Positions 53,157-62,908 of a stretch of 64,000 nucleotides of DNA are shown piece after piece (positions within the stretch are counted from its first letter, which is position 1; each line of letters begins with the position of its first letter). Where the stretch lies: positions 186,001 to 250,000 of the forward strand of contig NZ_AWOR01000001.1 of assembly GCF_000761245.1 (NCBI RefSeq), in the 5' to 3' direction. A program made the position numbers and the translations under genes. The notes below the pieces were generated by a model, which was not told the origin of the DNA, did not search any database, and worked only from the letters and a program-made list of their open reading frames with translations. This DNA comes from Comamonas testosteroni. GTDB lineage: Bacteria; Pseudomonadota; Gammaproteobacteria; Burkholderiales; Burkholderiaceae_C.

Positions 53157-53181
53157 AAATGCCTGCACAAGGCAGGCATTT
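53157..53181. terminator. Hairpin between nrtR and the DUF1328 gene
   Basis: Perfect 10-bp stem AAATGCCTGC/GCAGGCATTT, loop ACAAG. Short T and A tracts on the two sides allow a weak bidirectional terminator. Confidence 0.65.
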
Positions 53182-53205
53182 GGGCGGGTGTGCAGCGGAG
53201 GGCGG

Positions 53206-53379
53206 CTAGCTGACAGCCCCTATGCCCAGCAGCGCCAGAACCACAAAGATCACGGCAACGGCAATGAAGATAAAGAACAGGATCTTGGCTATGCCGGCTG
53301 CGCCTGCAGCTACGCCGGTGAAGCCGAAAACACCGGCAACCAGGGAAATGATGGCAAAAATAATGGCCCACTTGAGCAT
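53206..53379 (-). CDS. DUF1328 family small membrane protein
   Basis: 57 residues reading [20 protein letters not shown] and continuing with [20 protein letters not shown], ending GIGAVS before TAG. It is a perfect match to the DUF1328/YtjA pattern of two hydrophobic helices around an Ala/Gly-rich turn. It is preceded by AAAGGAGTTCCG. Family members are small inner-membrane peptides, often stress-induced, with no assigned function. It is convergent with nrtR. About 190 bases of upstream sequence before the metK terminator probably carry its promoter. Confidence 0.92.
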   Translation of the reverse strand: MLKWAIIFAIISLVAGVFGFTGVAAGAAGIAKILFFIFIAVAVIFVVLALLGIGAVS

Positions 53380-53480
53380 CGGAACTCCTTTGTCTGAAGC
53401 GATGTTTCAAGCCTAAGCCGCCGGGCGCAGGCTTGCGGTGCTCATTTGGGGGAAATCCTTGTCGGCTTGATCCGACAACA

Positions 53481-53511
53481 AAAAAGCCACCGCAATGTGT
53501 TGCGATGGCTT
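53481..53511 (-). terminator. Terminator of metK
   Basis: AAGCCA-C-CGCAA/TTGCG-A-TGGCTT (one mismatch), loop TGTG, with a T-run on the minus strand (six A residues on plus). It lies 61 bases after the metK stop. Confidence 0.85.
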
Positions 53512-53572
53512 CTTGGCGAGGCTTGAGGGCTCAAGCCCTCAGATCCTCAGGCCCGTTTTGAGGGTGTCCGAA

Positions 53573-54760
53573 TCACTTCAGACCGGCAGCGGCGCGCAGT
53601 AAAGCCGCCTTGTCGGTGCGTTCCCAGGTGAACTCGGGCTCTTCGCGGCCGAAGTGACCGTAAGCCGCAGTCTTGCTGTAGATGGGGCGCAGCAGATCCA
53701 GCATCTGGATGATGCCCTTGGGGCGCAGGTCGAAATGCGCGGCCACCAGCTTGGCGATTTCCGCATCGGGAATCACGCCCGTGCCTTCGGTGTACACGGT
53801 GATGTTCATGGGGCGGGCGACGCCGATGGCGTAAGCAACCTGCACCTGGCACTGGCGCGCCAGACCGGCGGCCACCACGTTCTTGGCCACATAGCGCGCG
53901 GCGTAGGCGGCCGAGCGGTCCACCTTGGTTGGATCCTTGCCGGAGAACGCACCGCCACCATGGGGGCAGGCACCGCCGTAGGTGTCCACAATGATCTTGC
54001 GGCCGGTCAGGCCGCAGTCGCCCTGAGGACCACCCACGACGAAGCGGCCCGTGGGGTTGATCAGGTACTTGGTGTCCTGCAGCCACTCGGAGGGCAGCAC
54101 GGGCTTGATGATCTCTTCGATGATGGCTTCGGTGAACGAAGCCTTCATCTTGGTTGCCGTTTCCGACTGATCGGGGCTGTGCTGGGTGGACAGCACCACG
54201 GTGTCGATGCTGTGGGGCTTGCCGTCCACATAGCGCAGGGTCACCTGGCTCTTGGCGTCTGGGCGCAGGAAAGGCAGACGGCCATCCTTGCGCAACTGGG
54301 CCTGACGTTCCATCAGACGGTGTGCGTAGTAGATGGGCGCGGGCATCAGCTCGGGCGTTTCGTCGCAGGCGTAGCCGAACATCAGGCCCTGGTCGCCAGC
54401 GCCGGTGTTCAGTTCGTCATCGCTGGCCTTGTCCACGCCCTGGGCGATGTCCTGGCTTTGCTTGTCGTAGGCGACGAGTACCGAGCAACCCTTGTAGTCG
54501 ATGCCGTATTCGGTGTTGTCGTAGCCGATGCGCTTGATGGTGTCGCGTGCGACCTGGATGTAGTCCACATTCGCACCGGTGGTGATTTCACCGGCCAATA
54601 CCACCAGACCGGTGTTGGTCAGTGTCTCGGCAGCCACGCGGCTGTGCGGGTCTTGGGTGAAAATAGCGTCCAGAATCGCGTCAGAGATCTGGTCGGCAAC
54701 CTTGTCGGGGTGGCCTTCAGAAACCGATTCCGAGGTAAACAGAAAATCGCTGTTCGCCAT
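53573..54760 (-). CDS. metK: S-adenosylmethionine synthetase
   Basis: 395 residues from the ATG at 54760 (ribosome site AAGGAG); the frame is open to 54853. The motifs [30 protein letters not shown] and [19 protein letters not shown] identify MetK. It makes SAM from methionine and ATP as a tetramer. The 126-base divergent gap to the lipid A acyltransferase genes holds both promoters; no SAM riboswitch was recognised. Confidence 0.98.
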   Translation of the reverse strand: MANSDFLFTSESVSEGHPDKVADQISDAILDAIFTQDPHSRVAAETLTNTGLVVLAGEITTGANVDYIQVARDTIKRIGYDNTEYGIDYKGCSVLVAYDKQSQDIAQGVDKASDDELNTGAGDQGLMFGYACDETPELMPAPIYYAHRLMERQAQLRKDGRLPFLRPDAKSQVTLRYVDGKPHSIDTVVLSTQHSPDQSETATKMKASFTEAIIEEIIKPVLPSEWLQDTKYLINPTGRFVVGGPQGDCGLTGRKIIVDTYGGACPHGGGAFSGKDPTKVDRSAAYAARYVAKNVVAAGLARQCQVQVAYAIGVARPMNITVYTEGTGVIPDAEIAKLVAAHFDLRPKGIIQMLDLLRPIYSKTAAYGHFGREEPEFTWERTDKAALLRAAAGLK

Positions 54761-54886
54761 TGATATAACTCCTTGTAGCTTGGGCAATTGCGTTGCCTGA
54801 GCTTCGAAGTCTGGCGAACGCTTTAGCAGTTTTGTTTTTACGTCGCCCTGCAAGTTGCTCTTTAACTCAGCGACCCCGCTATTCTA

Positions 54887-55738
54887 ATGCCTTCCCTGTT
54901 TCGACTGTTTGCTGCACTGCCTTTATGGCTATTGCATGGCCTTGGCGCTGCCATGGGTTGGATGACCTGGGCGCTATCTCCCACCTATCGGCGCCGATTT
55001 GCAGCCAATGCCGCGCAGGCCGGATATGGCTTTGCCCAGGTCAGGGCTGCGGTGGGGCATGCGGGGCGCATGGTGTTCGAGATGCCGCGCATCTGGCTGG
55101 GCCAGTTGCCGGACTGCGACATCGTCAATGGAGCCGTGGCCGAGCAGGCCTATGCACGTGGCAAGGGCATTGTGTTTCTTACGCCACATCTGGGCTGCTT
55201 CGAGATGTCCGTGCAGGCCGCAGCGCGGCGCTGGTCGGATCGGCATGGCGCAATCACCGTGCTCTACCGCCCCGCACGCCAGGGTTGGCTGGCCGAAATT
55301 CTGGAAACCGCGCGCAATCGTCCTGGCGTTCAGGCCGTTCCCACCACCCTGGCGGGCGTGCGTCAGATGATCAAGGCGCTGCGTCAGGGCGCGGCCGTGG
55401 GTCTGCTGCCTGATCAGGTGCCGCCCAATGGTCTGGGCATCTGGTCGCCTTTTTTCGGTCGCGATGCGTATACGATGACATTGGCAGCACGCCTGGTGTT
55501 GCAAACCGGGGCCACGGTGATCGTGGCCCGGTGCGAGCGCAAGTCCTGGGGGCGGGGCTACACGCTGTATCTAGAGGAATTGCCTGTGCCCGAATCTCAA
55601 TCGCTGGAAGCCACCGTGGCGCTTATCAATCGCGCCATGGAAACCACCATTCGCCAGTCTCCGCAGCAATATCTGTGGGGCTATGGCCGCTACAAGCAGC
55701 CACGTGAAGACAAGCAACTCTCGGGGGAGAAGGCATGA
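54887..55738 (+). CDS. Lipid A biosynthesis acyltransferase (LpxL/HtrB family), first copy
   Basis: 283 residues, one N-terminal hydrophobic segment that anchors it to the inner membrane. The catalytic HX4E motif is His101-Glu106 (TPHLGCFE), and LLPDQVPPNGLGIWSPFFG contains the second conserved region. It transfers a fatty acyl chain onto Kdo-lipid A precursor. Its stop overlaps the start of the second acyltransferase (ATGA at 55735), so the two are co-translated and probably add the two secondary acyl chains. Which position each fills is not decided by sequence. Confidence 0.93.
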   Translation: MPSLFRLFAALPLWLLHGLGAAMGWMTWALSPTYRRRFAANAAQAGYGFAQVRAAVGHAGRMVFEMPRIWLGQLPDCDIVNGAVAEQAYARGKGIVFLTPHLGCFEMSVQAAARRWSDRHGAITVLYRPARQGWLAEILETARNRPGVQAVPTTLAGVRQMIKALRQGAAVGLLPDQVPPNGLGIWSPFFGRDAYTMTLAARLVLQTGATVIVARCERKSWGRGYTLYLEELPVPESQSLEATVALINRAMETTIRQSPQQYLWGYGRYKQPREDKQLSGEKA

Positions 55739-56616
55739 GCGCCAGCAAGATCGCCATTGCCGGCATGCATGTGCTGGCCAAGCTGCCGCTGCCCGTGCTG
55801 CGTGGCCTGGGCAAGTTTGTGGGGCGTGTGCTGTTTGTGGTGGCGGGCCAGCGCCGGCGCATCGCGCTGCGCAACTTCGAGCTGTGCTTTCCAGATGTGC
55901 CTGAGGTGCAGCGCAAAGCTTGGGCGAAAGAGTCCTTTGAAGTCTTTTGCCAGACTTTTCTCGACAGAAGCTGGCTGTGGTTCGGCTCCGAGGAGCTGGT
56001 GCGCAGCCGTGTCAAATTGGTCGGGGCCACGCATGAGCTGGAGGGCGATACGCCCACCATCGTCTTCGCGCCGCATTTCTACAGCATGGATGCCGGTGGC
56101 CTGGCCCTGCCGCTCAATACCGAGCGCGAGTTCACCTCCATCTTTGCCACAAATCCCGATCCGGACCTGGATGCCTGGTTCATGAATGGCCGTCAGCGCT
56201 TCGGCAATGTGAAGATGCTCAACCGCGCCGATGGCGTCAAACCCATCATCCAGTGCCTGCGCAAGGGCGGGCTGCTGTATCTGCTGCCCGATATGGACTA
56301 TGGCAAGAACGATTCGGTGTTCGTGCCCTTTTTTGCGGTGGAAAACACGGCCACGATTCCCTCGCTTTCGCGCTTTGCGCGCCTGGGCAAGGCCAAGGTG
56401 GTGGCGCTCTACAACCGCATGACGCCTGAAGGCTATGTGGCCGAGCTGACGCCGGCCTGGGAGAGCTTCCCGACGGACGACCATGTGGCCGACACCGCCC
56501 GCATGAACCGCGAGCTGCAGGCCGCCATCATGACCATGGTTCCGCAGTATTACTGGGTGCACAAGCGCTTCAAGACCCGCCCGGATGGCGAGCCATCGCT
56601 GTATTCCAAAGAGTAA
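55735..56616 (+). CDS. Lipid A biosynthesis acyltransferase, second copy
   Basis: 293 residues of the same family, with HX4D at His114-Asp119 (APHFYSMD), LLPDMDYGKNDSVFVPFFA, and a shorter membrane anchor. It uses Asp rather than the Glu of the first copy, so the pair are divergent paralogues. It is translationally coupled to the upstream gene by a 4-base overlap. Confidence 0.93.
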   Translation: MSASKIAIAGMHVLAKLPLPVLRGLGKFVGRVLFVVAGQRRRIALRNFELCFPDVPEVQRKAWAKESFEVFCQTFLDRSWLWFGSEELVRSRVKLVGATHELEGDTPTIVFAPHFYSMDAGGLALPLNTEREFTSIFATNPDPDLDAWFMNGRQRFGNVKMLNRADGVKPIIQCLRKGGLLYLLPDMDYGKNDSVFVPFFAVENTATIPSLSRFARLGKAKVVALYNRMTPEGYVAELTPAWESFPTDDHVADTARMNRELQAAIMTMVPQYYWVHKRFKTRPDGEPSLYSKE

Positions 56617-56668
56617 GCATCAAAGCGGCTTGAAGGCCCAGGTGGAAAGAAGCCGGCTGCTTCCTTTT

Positions 56669-57586
56669 TCAGGAGTGACCTGGCACCAGAAGAAACTCGG
56701 CCAGAGCGCGCTGCACGGCCTCGGGCCTCTCATGGACCACCCAGTGGCTGCAGCCCTGGAGATGTTCTATCTCCAGCTGCGGCACCCATTGCTCCAGTCC
56801 ATGCAGCAAAGCGGGCTGTAGTGCCAGGTCGCTGTCCCCCCAGAGAATGCGCACCGGCACAGGGATATGGAGCATTTCATCGGGCAGGCTGAGCTCGCGA
56901 ATGTCCTGCAGCTCATCGGCGCTGCCGCCCGGACGGGGCGGCACCAGCGGGCTGGCTGCATAGAACATGCAGGCGCCGTGCACGCCCAGGTCCCAATGCT
57001 CGCGGTATTGCTGCTGGCGCTCGGGAGTCAGCCATGCGGGCATGCTGCCGTCGGGGTTCTGAAAAAACCTGAGCATGCGCTGCCAGCCGTTTTCGGCCAG
57101 CAGCTCGGGTGCATCGGGCCGGCGCAGAAAATGCATGTACTGGCTGGCGGACTGCTGAACAGGGTTGGACTGAAGTTCGCGCAAGAAGCTGCCGGGATGC
57201 GGGGAGTTGAGTATGAGCAGCCGCTCAAGGTGCTGGGGATAGCGGTTGGCCAGGCCCCAGGCCACGGCGCCACCCCAGTCATGGGCAATCACGCAGGCAG
57301 CGCGCTGGTCACGGCTCTCCAGCGCAATCAGGGCGGCAAGATCCTCTACCAGGTACTTGGCTCGGTAGTCGCTGATGGCCGTGGGCTGGCTGGAGCGGCC
57401 ATAGCCGCGCAGATTGGGCGCCACGCAGCGGTAGCGGCTGCCAAACTGCGCAAGCAGCCCATCCCAGATGAAGGCCCCTTCGGGAAAGCCGTGAAGAAAT
57501 AGCAGCAAGGGCTGACCCGGCTCGCCGCTGGTGCGGCATTCCAGTTCAACCCCTGTGGACAGGGTATGCATGCAAGTCGCGACCAT
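56669..57586 (-). CDS. Alpha/beta hydrolase, epoxide hydrolase-like
   Basis: 305 residues. The nucleophile elbow is AHDWGGAV with Asp103, the oxyanion motif HGFPE (32-36), GWS-like GYGRSSQP, and the late His in GCSHWVVHE. An Asp nucleophile (rather than Ser) and HGxP mark the epoxide hydrolase/haloacetate dehalogenase subgroup, which hydrolyses epoxides or C-halogen bonds. The actual substrate is not predictable. It is convergent with the acyltransferase pair and lies 44 bases downstream of engB on the same strand. Confidence 0.9.
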   Translation of the reverse strand: MVATCMHTLSTGVELECRTSGEPGQPLLLFLHGFPEGAFIWDGLLAQFGSRYRCVAPNLRGYGRSSQPTAISDYRAKYLVEDLAALIALESRDQRAACVIAHDWGGAVAWGLANRYPQHLERLLILNSPHPGSFLRELQSNPVQQSASQYMHFLRRPDAPELLAENGWQRMLRFFQNPDGSMPAWLTPERQQQYREHWDLGVHGACMFYAASPLVPPRPGGSADELQDIRELSLPDEMLHIPVPVRILWGDSDLALQPALLHGLEQWVPQLEIEHLQGCSHWVVHERPEAVQRALAEFLLVPGHS

Positions 57587-57597
57587 GAAGCTCTCCT

Positions 57598-57646
57598 TTT
57601 AGTAGCTTCTGGCGCTTGCAAGATAAGCGCCTATGGCTGATTTTGC
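57598..57646. repeat. Interspersed palindromic element at the engB 3' end
   Basis: GTAGCTTCTGGCGCTT (arm 57611-57617), GCAAGAT, AAGCGCC (57625-57631), TATGGCTGATTTTGC. It overlaps the engB stop codon, much as the copy at 22561 overlaps a stop. Confidence 0.6.
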
Positions 57647-58371
57647 TCAGGAGTCTCGTCCGCGGGCGTCGCTTGGGTGACGGGAGCAGCTTGGGGCAAT
57701 CCCTCGGGGTGGCACCAGTGCCACAGCAGCTGGGCCACATCGTCCACGCCCTGCTTTTTGAGGGCCGAGAACAGACGCACCTCACCACCGCCAGCATTGA
57801 GCTTGGTGATGGACAGAATCTTGGCTTGCTCGGCGCGGGTCAGCTTGTCGGCCTTGGTCAGCACGATGAGAAACTTCAGGCCTTGCTCCACGCGTGGGCG
57901 GATGGCATCCAGCAGGGCTTCGTCGAGCTCGGTCAGGCCCAGACGCGGGTCGCACAGCAGCACCACGGCGGACAGGCTTTCGCGGCTCATCAGATAGTTG
58001 AGCATGACGCGCTGCCAGCGCTCCTTGTCGGTGCGGGAGACGGCAGCGTAGCCATAGCCGGGCAAGTCGGCCAGCACCGCATCGGTCACGCCCTGCTTGC
58101 CCAGTGCAAACAGATTGATGTGCTGGGTGCGGCCGGGCTTCTTGGAAGCGAAAGCCAGCTGCTTTTGCTGGGTCAGCGTATTGATGGCGGTGGACTTGCC
58201 GGCGTTGGAGCGGCCGACGAAGGCAATCTCGGGAACGTCGACCTTGGGCAGCTGGTTGAGCTGGGCCGCGGTCGTGAAAAAGCGTGCGGTGTGCATCCAG
58301 CCCATCGCAAGCTTGCTGTCGATCAAAGAAAGTGTTTTTCCGGCAGTGGTATCCGGGGAAGCATGGGTCAT
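57631..58371 (-). CDS. engB: Ribosome biogenesis GTPase EngB/YihA
   Basis: 246 residues from the ATG at 58371; the frame extends to 58527 without family features. G1 GRSNAGKST, G3 DLPGYGYA, G4 TKADKL. The C-terminal tail after GWHW-like LLWHWCHPEG is Pro/Gln-rich and ends within a palindromic element. EngB assists 50S assembly and is usually essential. It is divergent from the cytochrome c4 gene. Confidence 0.96.
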   Translation of the reverse strand: MTHASPDTTAGKTLSLIDSKLAMGWMHTARFFTTAAQLNQLPKVDVPEIAFVGRSNAGKSTAINTLTQQKQLAFASKKPGRTQHINLFALGKQGVTDAVLADLPGYGYAAVSRTDKERWQRVMLNYLMSRESLSAVVLLCDPRLGLTELDEALLDAIRPRVEQGLKFLIVLTKADKLTRAEQAKILSITKLNAGGGEVRLFSALKKQGVDDVAQLLWHWCHPEGLPQAAPVTQATPADETPEQNQP

Positions 58372-58448
58372 GACGGTAACTATTTCAGGGAGGCCCATTG
58401 TAGAATTTGACGGATTCGAGCTCTCAACAATAGACCCAGCCCCTTGAT

Positions 58449-59072
58449 ATGAAGTTGCTTGCCTCTTTGCTGACTGCTGCCATTTTCGCAGCACCTGCCT
58501 TCCCCGCATTTTCGGCGGGAGAAACACCTGTGAAGGCGGATGCTGCCAAAGGGCAAGCCAGTTATGGGGCGGTCTGCGCCGCCTGTCATGCCGCAGACGG
58601 CAATTCCACCATTCCCCTGCAGCCCAAGCTGGCAGGCCAGCACCCCGAGTATCTGGTCAAGCAGCTGCGCGAGTTCAAGGACGGCAAGCGCAACGACCCG
58701 GTGATGAAGGGTTTTGCCTCCACGCTCAGCGATGGCGACATGCAAAATATCGCGGTCTGGCTGCATACCCAGGCGCCCAAGAACGGTTTCTCCAAGGACA
58801 AGGACTCCATCGCCCTGGGTGAGCGCATTTACCGCGGCGGCATTCAGGAGCGCCAGATTGCCGCCTGCGCGGGCTGCCACAGCCCCAACGGCTCCGGCAT
58901 TCCGGCCCAGTACCCGCGTCTGTCGGGTCAGCATGCGGATTACACCGTGAAGTCGTTGACGGACTTCCGCGACGGCAAGCGCAGCAATAGCATTCCTATG
59001 GCCCAGGTTGCTGCCAAGCTTAATGATCGCGAAATCAAGGCCGTGGCAGACTATATAGCTGGCTTGCGTTAA
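58449..59072 (+). CDS. Cytochrome c4-type dihaem protein
   Basis: 207 residues. The signal peptide (1-23) is followed by two cytochrome c domains with haem sites CAACH (43-47) and CAGCH (140-144) and distal Met candidates in PVMKGF and IPMAQVA. It is periplasmic and transfers electrons between the bc1 complex and terminal oxidases. It is followed by resB-ccsA, which encode its maturation machinery; a terminator separates them. Confidence 0.96.
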   Translation: MKLLASLLTAAIFAAPAFPAFSAGETPVKADAAKGQASYGAVCAACHAADGNSTIPLQPKLAGQHPEYLVKQLREFKDGKRNDPVMKGFASTLSDGDMQNIAVWLHTQAPKNGFSKDKDSIALGERIYRGGIQERQIAACAGCHSPNGSGIPAQYPRLSGQHADYTVKSLTDFRDGKRSNSIPMAQVAAKLNDREIKAVADYIAGLR

Positions 59073-59138
59073 AAATCCTTTTCACCAGATGCGCGGGTGA
59101 CTTCGGGAACTTTCAGGCATCTGGCACCCCCCAAGTCA

Positions 59139-59179
59139 GGCGGGCCCATCGGCTATTTCAGCAGATGGCCCGCCTTTTT
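59139..59179 (+). terminator. Terminator of the cytochrome c4 gene
   Basis: GGCGGGC-CCATC/GATG-GCCCGCC with a 13-base loop, followed by TTTTT. It lies 24 bases before the resB ATG. Confidence 0.85.
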
Positions 59180-59202
59180 GCGTTCGGCTCTATCTCATCC
59201 TC

Positions 59203-61383
59203 ATGTCAGACCTTCCACTTCGCGATCGTGACTCCTCTCGCTCACAGGCAGTGCGCGCGACTCTGGAGTTGCTGGCCTCCATGCGCTTTGCGATTTCACT
59301 GCTCACGGTTATCTGCATCGCATCGGTCATCGGCACGGTGCTCAAGCAACATGAACCGCTGGTCAACTATGTCAACCAGTTCGGTCCCTTTTGGGCGCAG
59401 CTGTTTCTGGCACTCAAGCTCAATGCGGTCTACAGCGCTTGGTGGTTTTTGCTGATTCTGGCGTTCCTGGTCATCAGCACCTCGCTGTGCGTGAGCCGCC
59501 ATGCCCCCAAATATCTGGCCGATATCCGCAACTACAAGGAAAACCTGCGCGAACAAAGCCTCAAGGCTTTCCACCATCGCGCCGAGGCCGATGTGGCGGG
59601 CAGCACCGAAGAGGCGGCCCAGCGCATCGGCCAGCAACTGACATCTGGCGGCTGGAAGGTCAAGCTGCAGCAGCGCGACACGGCGGCCGGACCCGGCACC
59701 GGCTGGATGCTGGCAGCCAAGGCCGGTGCGGCCAACAAGCTGGGCTATATCGCCGCGCACTGTGCGATCGTGCTGATCTGCATTGGCGGGCTGTTTGACG
59801 GCGATCTCATCGTGCGGGCCCAGATGCTGCTGGGCGGCAAAACGCCTTATACCGGCGGCGGCATGATCTCGGATGTGGCGCCCGAGCACCGTCTGTCCAT
59901 CAAGAATCCGACCTTCCGAGGCAACCTCATGGTGTCCGAGGGTACGCAGTCCGGCACAGCCATCCTGAATCAATCGGATGGCATCTTGCTGCAAGATCTG
60001 CCATTTTCGGTGGAACTCAAAAAATTTATCGTGGAGTACTACTCCACCGGCATGCCCAAGCTGTTTGCCAGCGATATCGTCATCCACGACCGCGCCACGG
60101 GCGAGAAGCTGGAAAAGCGCGTGGAAGTGAACCATCCGGCCAGCTACAAGGGCATCGAGATCTATCAGAGCAGCTTCGATGACGGCGGCTCCAGCGTCAA
60201 GCTGCATGCCGTGCCCATGGATGGCGTCTCCCAGCCCTTCGATGTGGAGGGCGTGATCGGCAACTCCACTGAGTTCGTGCGCAAGCTGGCCGATGGCCAA
60301 CAGGACAAGGTGACGCTGGAGTACACGGCACTGCGCACCATCAACGTGGAGAACTTTGGTGGCCAGGACAAGGGCGGCGTCGGCACTGATGTGCGCAAGG
60401 TCAACCTGAAGCAGGCCATCGACGAGCGCCTTGGTGCAGCCCACAAGACCACGGACAAAAAGGATTTGCGCAATATCGGACCCAGTGTGGGCTACAAGTT
60501 GCGCGATGCCTCGGGTCAGGCGCGCGAGTTCCAGAACTACATGCTGCCTGTGGACACGGGCGAGGGCCAGCCCGTATTCCTGCTCGGCGTGCGTGAGAAC
60601 CAGGCCGACCAGATGCGTTATCTGCGCGTGCCTGCCGACCCCGAGGGCACGATGAACACCTTCATGCAGCTGCGCCAGGCCATGCAGAGCAAGGCCCTGG
60701 CCGAAAAGGCGGCGCGTGCCTATGTGCAGCGGGCAGTCGATGCCTCCAGGCCCGAGCTGGCCGAGCCGTTGACGCAGTCCGCTCTCAAGGCGCTGGAGCT
60801 GTTTGCCGGCCAGGACAGCAAGCTCAAGGGCCCTGACGGCCGCCAGCTCGGTGGCCTGCAAGCGATATCGGACTTCATGGACAGCAATGTGCCTGAGGCC
60901 GAGCGCGAGCGCGCCGGCGAGGTGCTGGTGCGGATTCTCAACGGCGTTCTGTTCGAGCTGGCCCAACAGGTGCGCCAGCAGGCGGGACTCAAGCCTTTCG
61001 AGAACGACGAGAAGACCCAGGCCTTCATGACGCAATCGGTGTTCTCGCTCAGCGACGCGCAGTTCTACCCGGCGCCCGTGGTCTTCATGCTGCAGGACTT
61101 CAAGCAGGTGCAGGCCAGCGTGTTCCAGGTGGCGCGAGCTCCCGGTAAGAACATTGTTTACCTGGGTTGCCTCTTCCTGATCATCGGCGTTTTTGCCATG
61201 CTGTACGTGCGTGACCGCCGCATCTGGATCTGGCTGACCCCTGCGAATGGCGCCAGCCATGCGAACATGGCCTTGTCCACCAACCGCAAGACCATGGATG
61301 GCGACCGCGAGTTCGTCATGCTGGCCGACAAGCTGATCGGGGCCAAGCCCTTACAAAAGAAGACTCCCGGAGGTTCTGTATGA
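59203..61383 (+). CDS. resB: Cytochrome c biogenesis protein ResB/Ccs1
   Basis: 726 residues, with about three N-terminal membrane segments (ELLASMRFAISLLTVICIAS, LNAVYSAWWFLLILAFL, LGYIAAHCAIVLICIGGLF), a large periplasmic domain, and a fourth segment near 640-665. ResB binds apocytochrome and works with CcsA in system II haem attachment. The stop overlaps the ccsA start by 4 bases (61380-61383). Confidence 0.95.
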   Translation: MSDLPLRDRDSSRSQAVRATLELLASMRFAISLLTVICIASVIGTVLKQHEPLVNYVNQFGPFWAQLFLALKLNAVYSAWWFLLILAFLVISTSLCVSRHAPKYLADIRNYKENLREQSLKAFHHRAEADVAGSTEEAAQRIGQQLTSGGWKVKLQQRDTAAGPGTGWMLAAKAGAANKLGYIAAHCAIVLICIGGLFDGDLIVRAQMLLGGKTPYTGGGMISDVAPEHRLSIKNPTFRGNLMVSEGTQSGTAILNQSDGILLQDLPFSVELKKFIVEYYSTGMPKLFASDIVIHDRATGEKLEKRVEVNHPASYKGIEIYQSSFDDGGSSVKLHAVPMDGVSQPFDVEGVIGNSTEFVRKLADGQQDKVTLEYTALRTINVENFGGQDKGGVGTDVRKVNLKQAIDERLGAAHKTTDKKDLRNIGPSVGYKLRDASGQAREFQNYMLPVDTGEGQPVFLLGVRENQADQMRYLRVPADPEGTMNTFMQLRQAMQSKALAEKAARAYVQRAVDASRPELAEPLTQSALKALELFAGQDSKLKGPDGRQLGGLQAISDFMDSNVPEAERERAGEVLVRILNGVLFELAQQVRQQAGLKPFENDEKTQAFMTQSVFSLSDAQFYPAPVVFMLQDFKQVQASVFQVARAPGKNIVYLGCLFLIIGVFAMLYVRDRRIWIWLTPANGASHANMALSTNRKTMDGDREFVMLADKLIGAKPLQKKTPGGSV

Positions 61384-62714
61384 ACACCGCAACCACGACA
61401 TTGACTCTGAACGAAGGCTATTTCGCCCGCCGCAACTGGTTTGACTGGTTGTTCGCGGTCGTGGTGGCCGTGGGCCTGGGCTATGCGCTGCAGCGCTACG
61501 CCGCCTATATGGATGTGTATGAGAAGGGCATTTTGCTGGCGACTATCCCGGCCATGATCTGGCTGGGCTGGTTCTGGCGCCCGCTGGCGGTGCTGATGCT
61601 GACCGTGGCCGGCTTCTCGCTGATGGCCATCGGCCTGTACCAGGGAGGGGATGGTGGCGAACTGGCACGATCGGAGACCGTCTTCGGCCTGAAGTACTTC
61701 CTCTCCAGCCAGTCCGCCATCCTGTGGATGAGCATGGTGTTCTTCATCAGCACGGCCTTCTACTGGATCGGAGTGTTTGCCAAGGGCGAGCGCTCGGTCA
61801 TGTCGCTGCTGGGCTCGCGTCTGGCGTGGCTGGCCGTCACCATGGCGCTGATCGGCACCATGGTGCGCTGGTACGAGAGCTATCTGCTGGGCCCTGACAT
61901 CGGCCATATCCCTGTCAGCAATCTCTACGAAGTGTTCGTCATGTTCTGCTGGATGACGGCCACCTTCTATCTGTACTACGAGCAGCATTACGACACGCGT
62001 GCCCTGGGCGGCTTTGTGATGCTGGTGGTCAGCGCGGCGGTGGGCTTTCTGCTCTGGTACACGCTGGTGCGCCAGGCCCATGAGATTCAACCTCTGGTGC
62101 CTGCCCTCAAGAGCTGGTGGATGAAGCTGCATGTGCCCGCCAACTTCATCGGCTACGGCACGTTTGCACTGTCGGCCATGGTGGCGTTTGCCTATCTGAT
62201 CAAGCAGCAGGCCACCGAGACCAAGTGGTATAAGCTTGCGCCGCTGTGGCTGCTGGGCGTGGTGCTGTGCTTCGAGCCCATCGTCTTTCGCAAGGGCGCG
62301 ACCGAGAACGGCGGCAGCTACTGGATGGTGTACTTCGGCATCTCGGCCCTGATCGTGGCCGGCATCCTGCTCTCGCGCAAGCGCATCGCCGCACGCCTGC
62401 CCTCGTTCGAGATTCTGGACGACGTGATGTACAAGGCCATCGCCGTGGGCTTTGCCTTCTTCACCATCGCCACCGTGCTCGGCGCTCTGTGGGCGGCCGA
62501 GGCCTGGGGCGGTTACTGGAGCTGGGACCCCAAGGAGACCTGGGCGCTGATCGTCTGGCTCAACTATGCGGCCTGGCTGCATATGCGCCTGATGAAGGGC
62601 CTGCGCGGCACGGTGTCCGCCTGGTGGGCGCTGGCGGGTCTGGCCGTCACGACCTTTGCCTTCCTGGGCGTGAACATGTTTCTGTCGGGCTTGCATAGCT
62701 ACGGCGAGCTGTAG
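61380..62714 (+). CDS. ccsA: Cytochrome c maturation protein CcsA (CcsB subfamily)
   Basis: 444 residues, about eight membrane segments. The haem-handling WWD signature WGGYWSWDPKETWALIVWL is present, flanked by conserved histidines (TLVRQAHEI, WLH, and LHS near the end). It delivers haem across the inner membrane and, with ResB, ligates it to CXXCH motifs. It overlaps resB and ends before a palindromic terminator. Confidence 0.95.
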   Translation: MNTATTTLTLNEGYFARRNWFDWLFAVVVAVGLGYALQRYAAYMDVYEKGILLATIPAMIWLGWFWRPLAVLMLTVAGFSLMAIGLYQGGDGGELARSETVFGLKYFLSSQSAILWMSMVFFISTAFYWIGVFAKGERSVMSLLGSRLAWLAVTMALIGTMVRWYESYLLGPDIGHIPVSNLYEVFVMFCWMTATFYLYYEQHYDTRALGGFVMLVVSAAVGFLLWYTLVRQAHEIQPLVPALKSWWMKLHVPANFIGYGTFALSAMVAFAYLIKQQATETKWYKLAPLWLLGVVLCFEPIVFRKGATENGGSYWMVYFGISALIVAGILLSRKRIAARLPSFEILDDVMYKAIAVGFAFFTIATVLGALWAAEAWGGYWSWDPKETWALIVWLNYAAWLHMRLMKGLRGTVSAWWALAGLAVTTFAFLGVNMFLSGLHSYGEL

Positions 62715-62740
62715 GCCTCGCACCAGGCACTCCAAAAAAC

Positions 62741-62828
62741 AGGAGCTGCTTGCGCTGATTGAATAAGGATTTCAGGTTAAAAACAGTCTGAAATCATTGA
62801 TCATCAAGCGCAAGCAGCTCCTTTTTTA
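62741..62828 (+). terminator. Large palindromic terminator after ccsA
   Basis: AGGAGCTGCTTGCGC (62741-62755) and GCGCAAGCAGCTCCT (62808-62822) are perfect 15-bp arms, followed by TTTTTTA. Between them sit GGATTTCAGG and CTGAAATC, a nested inverted repeat shared with the copy at 34998. It is the longest member of the interspersed family and also works as a terminator. Confidence 0.8.
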
Positions 62829-62908
62829 TTGAGAAGTTCGGAGGAACTTTGCTGACGCAGGGGGCTTCCAAATCGCACTACTCTTGATCGTCGTTTGGGA
62901 GCATTCCT

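Noticed and set aside
54761..54886. SAM riboswitch upstream of metK
   Set aside because: The gap is too short and shows no matching stem arrangement.
59296..61260. A 654-codon minus-strand frame over resB
   Set aside because: Shadow of a GC-rich gene; resB carries the family structure and overlaps ccsA.
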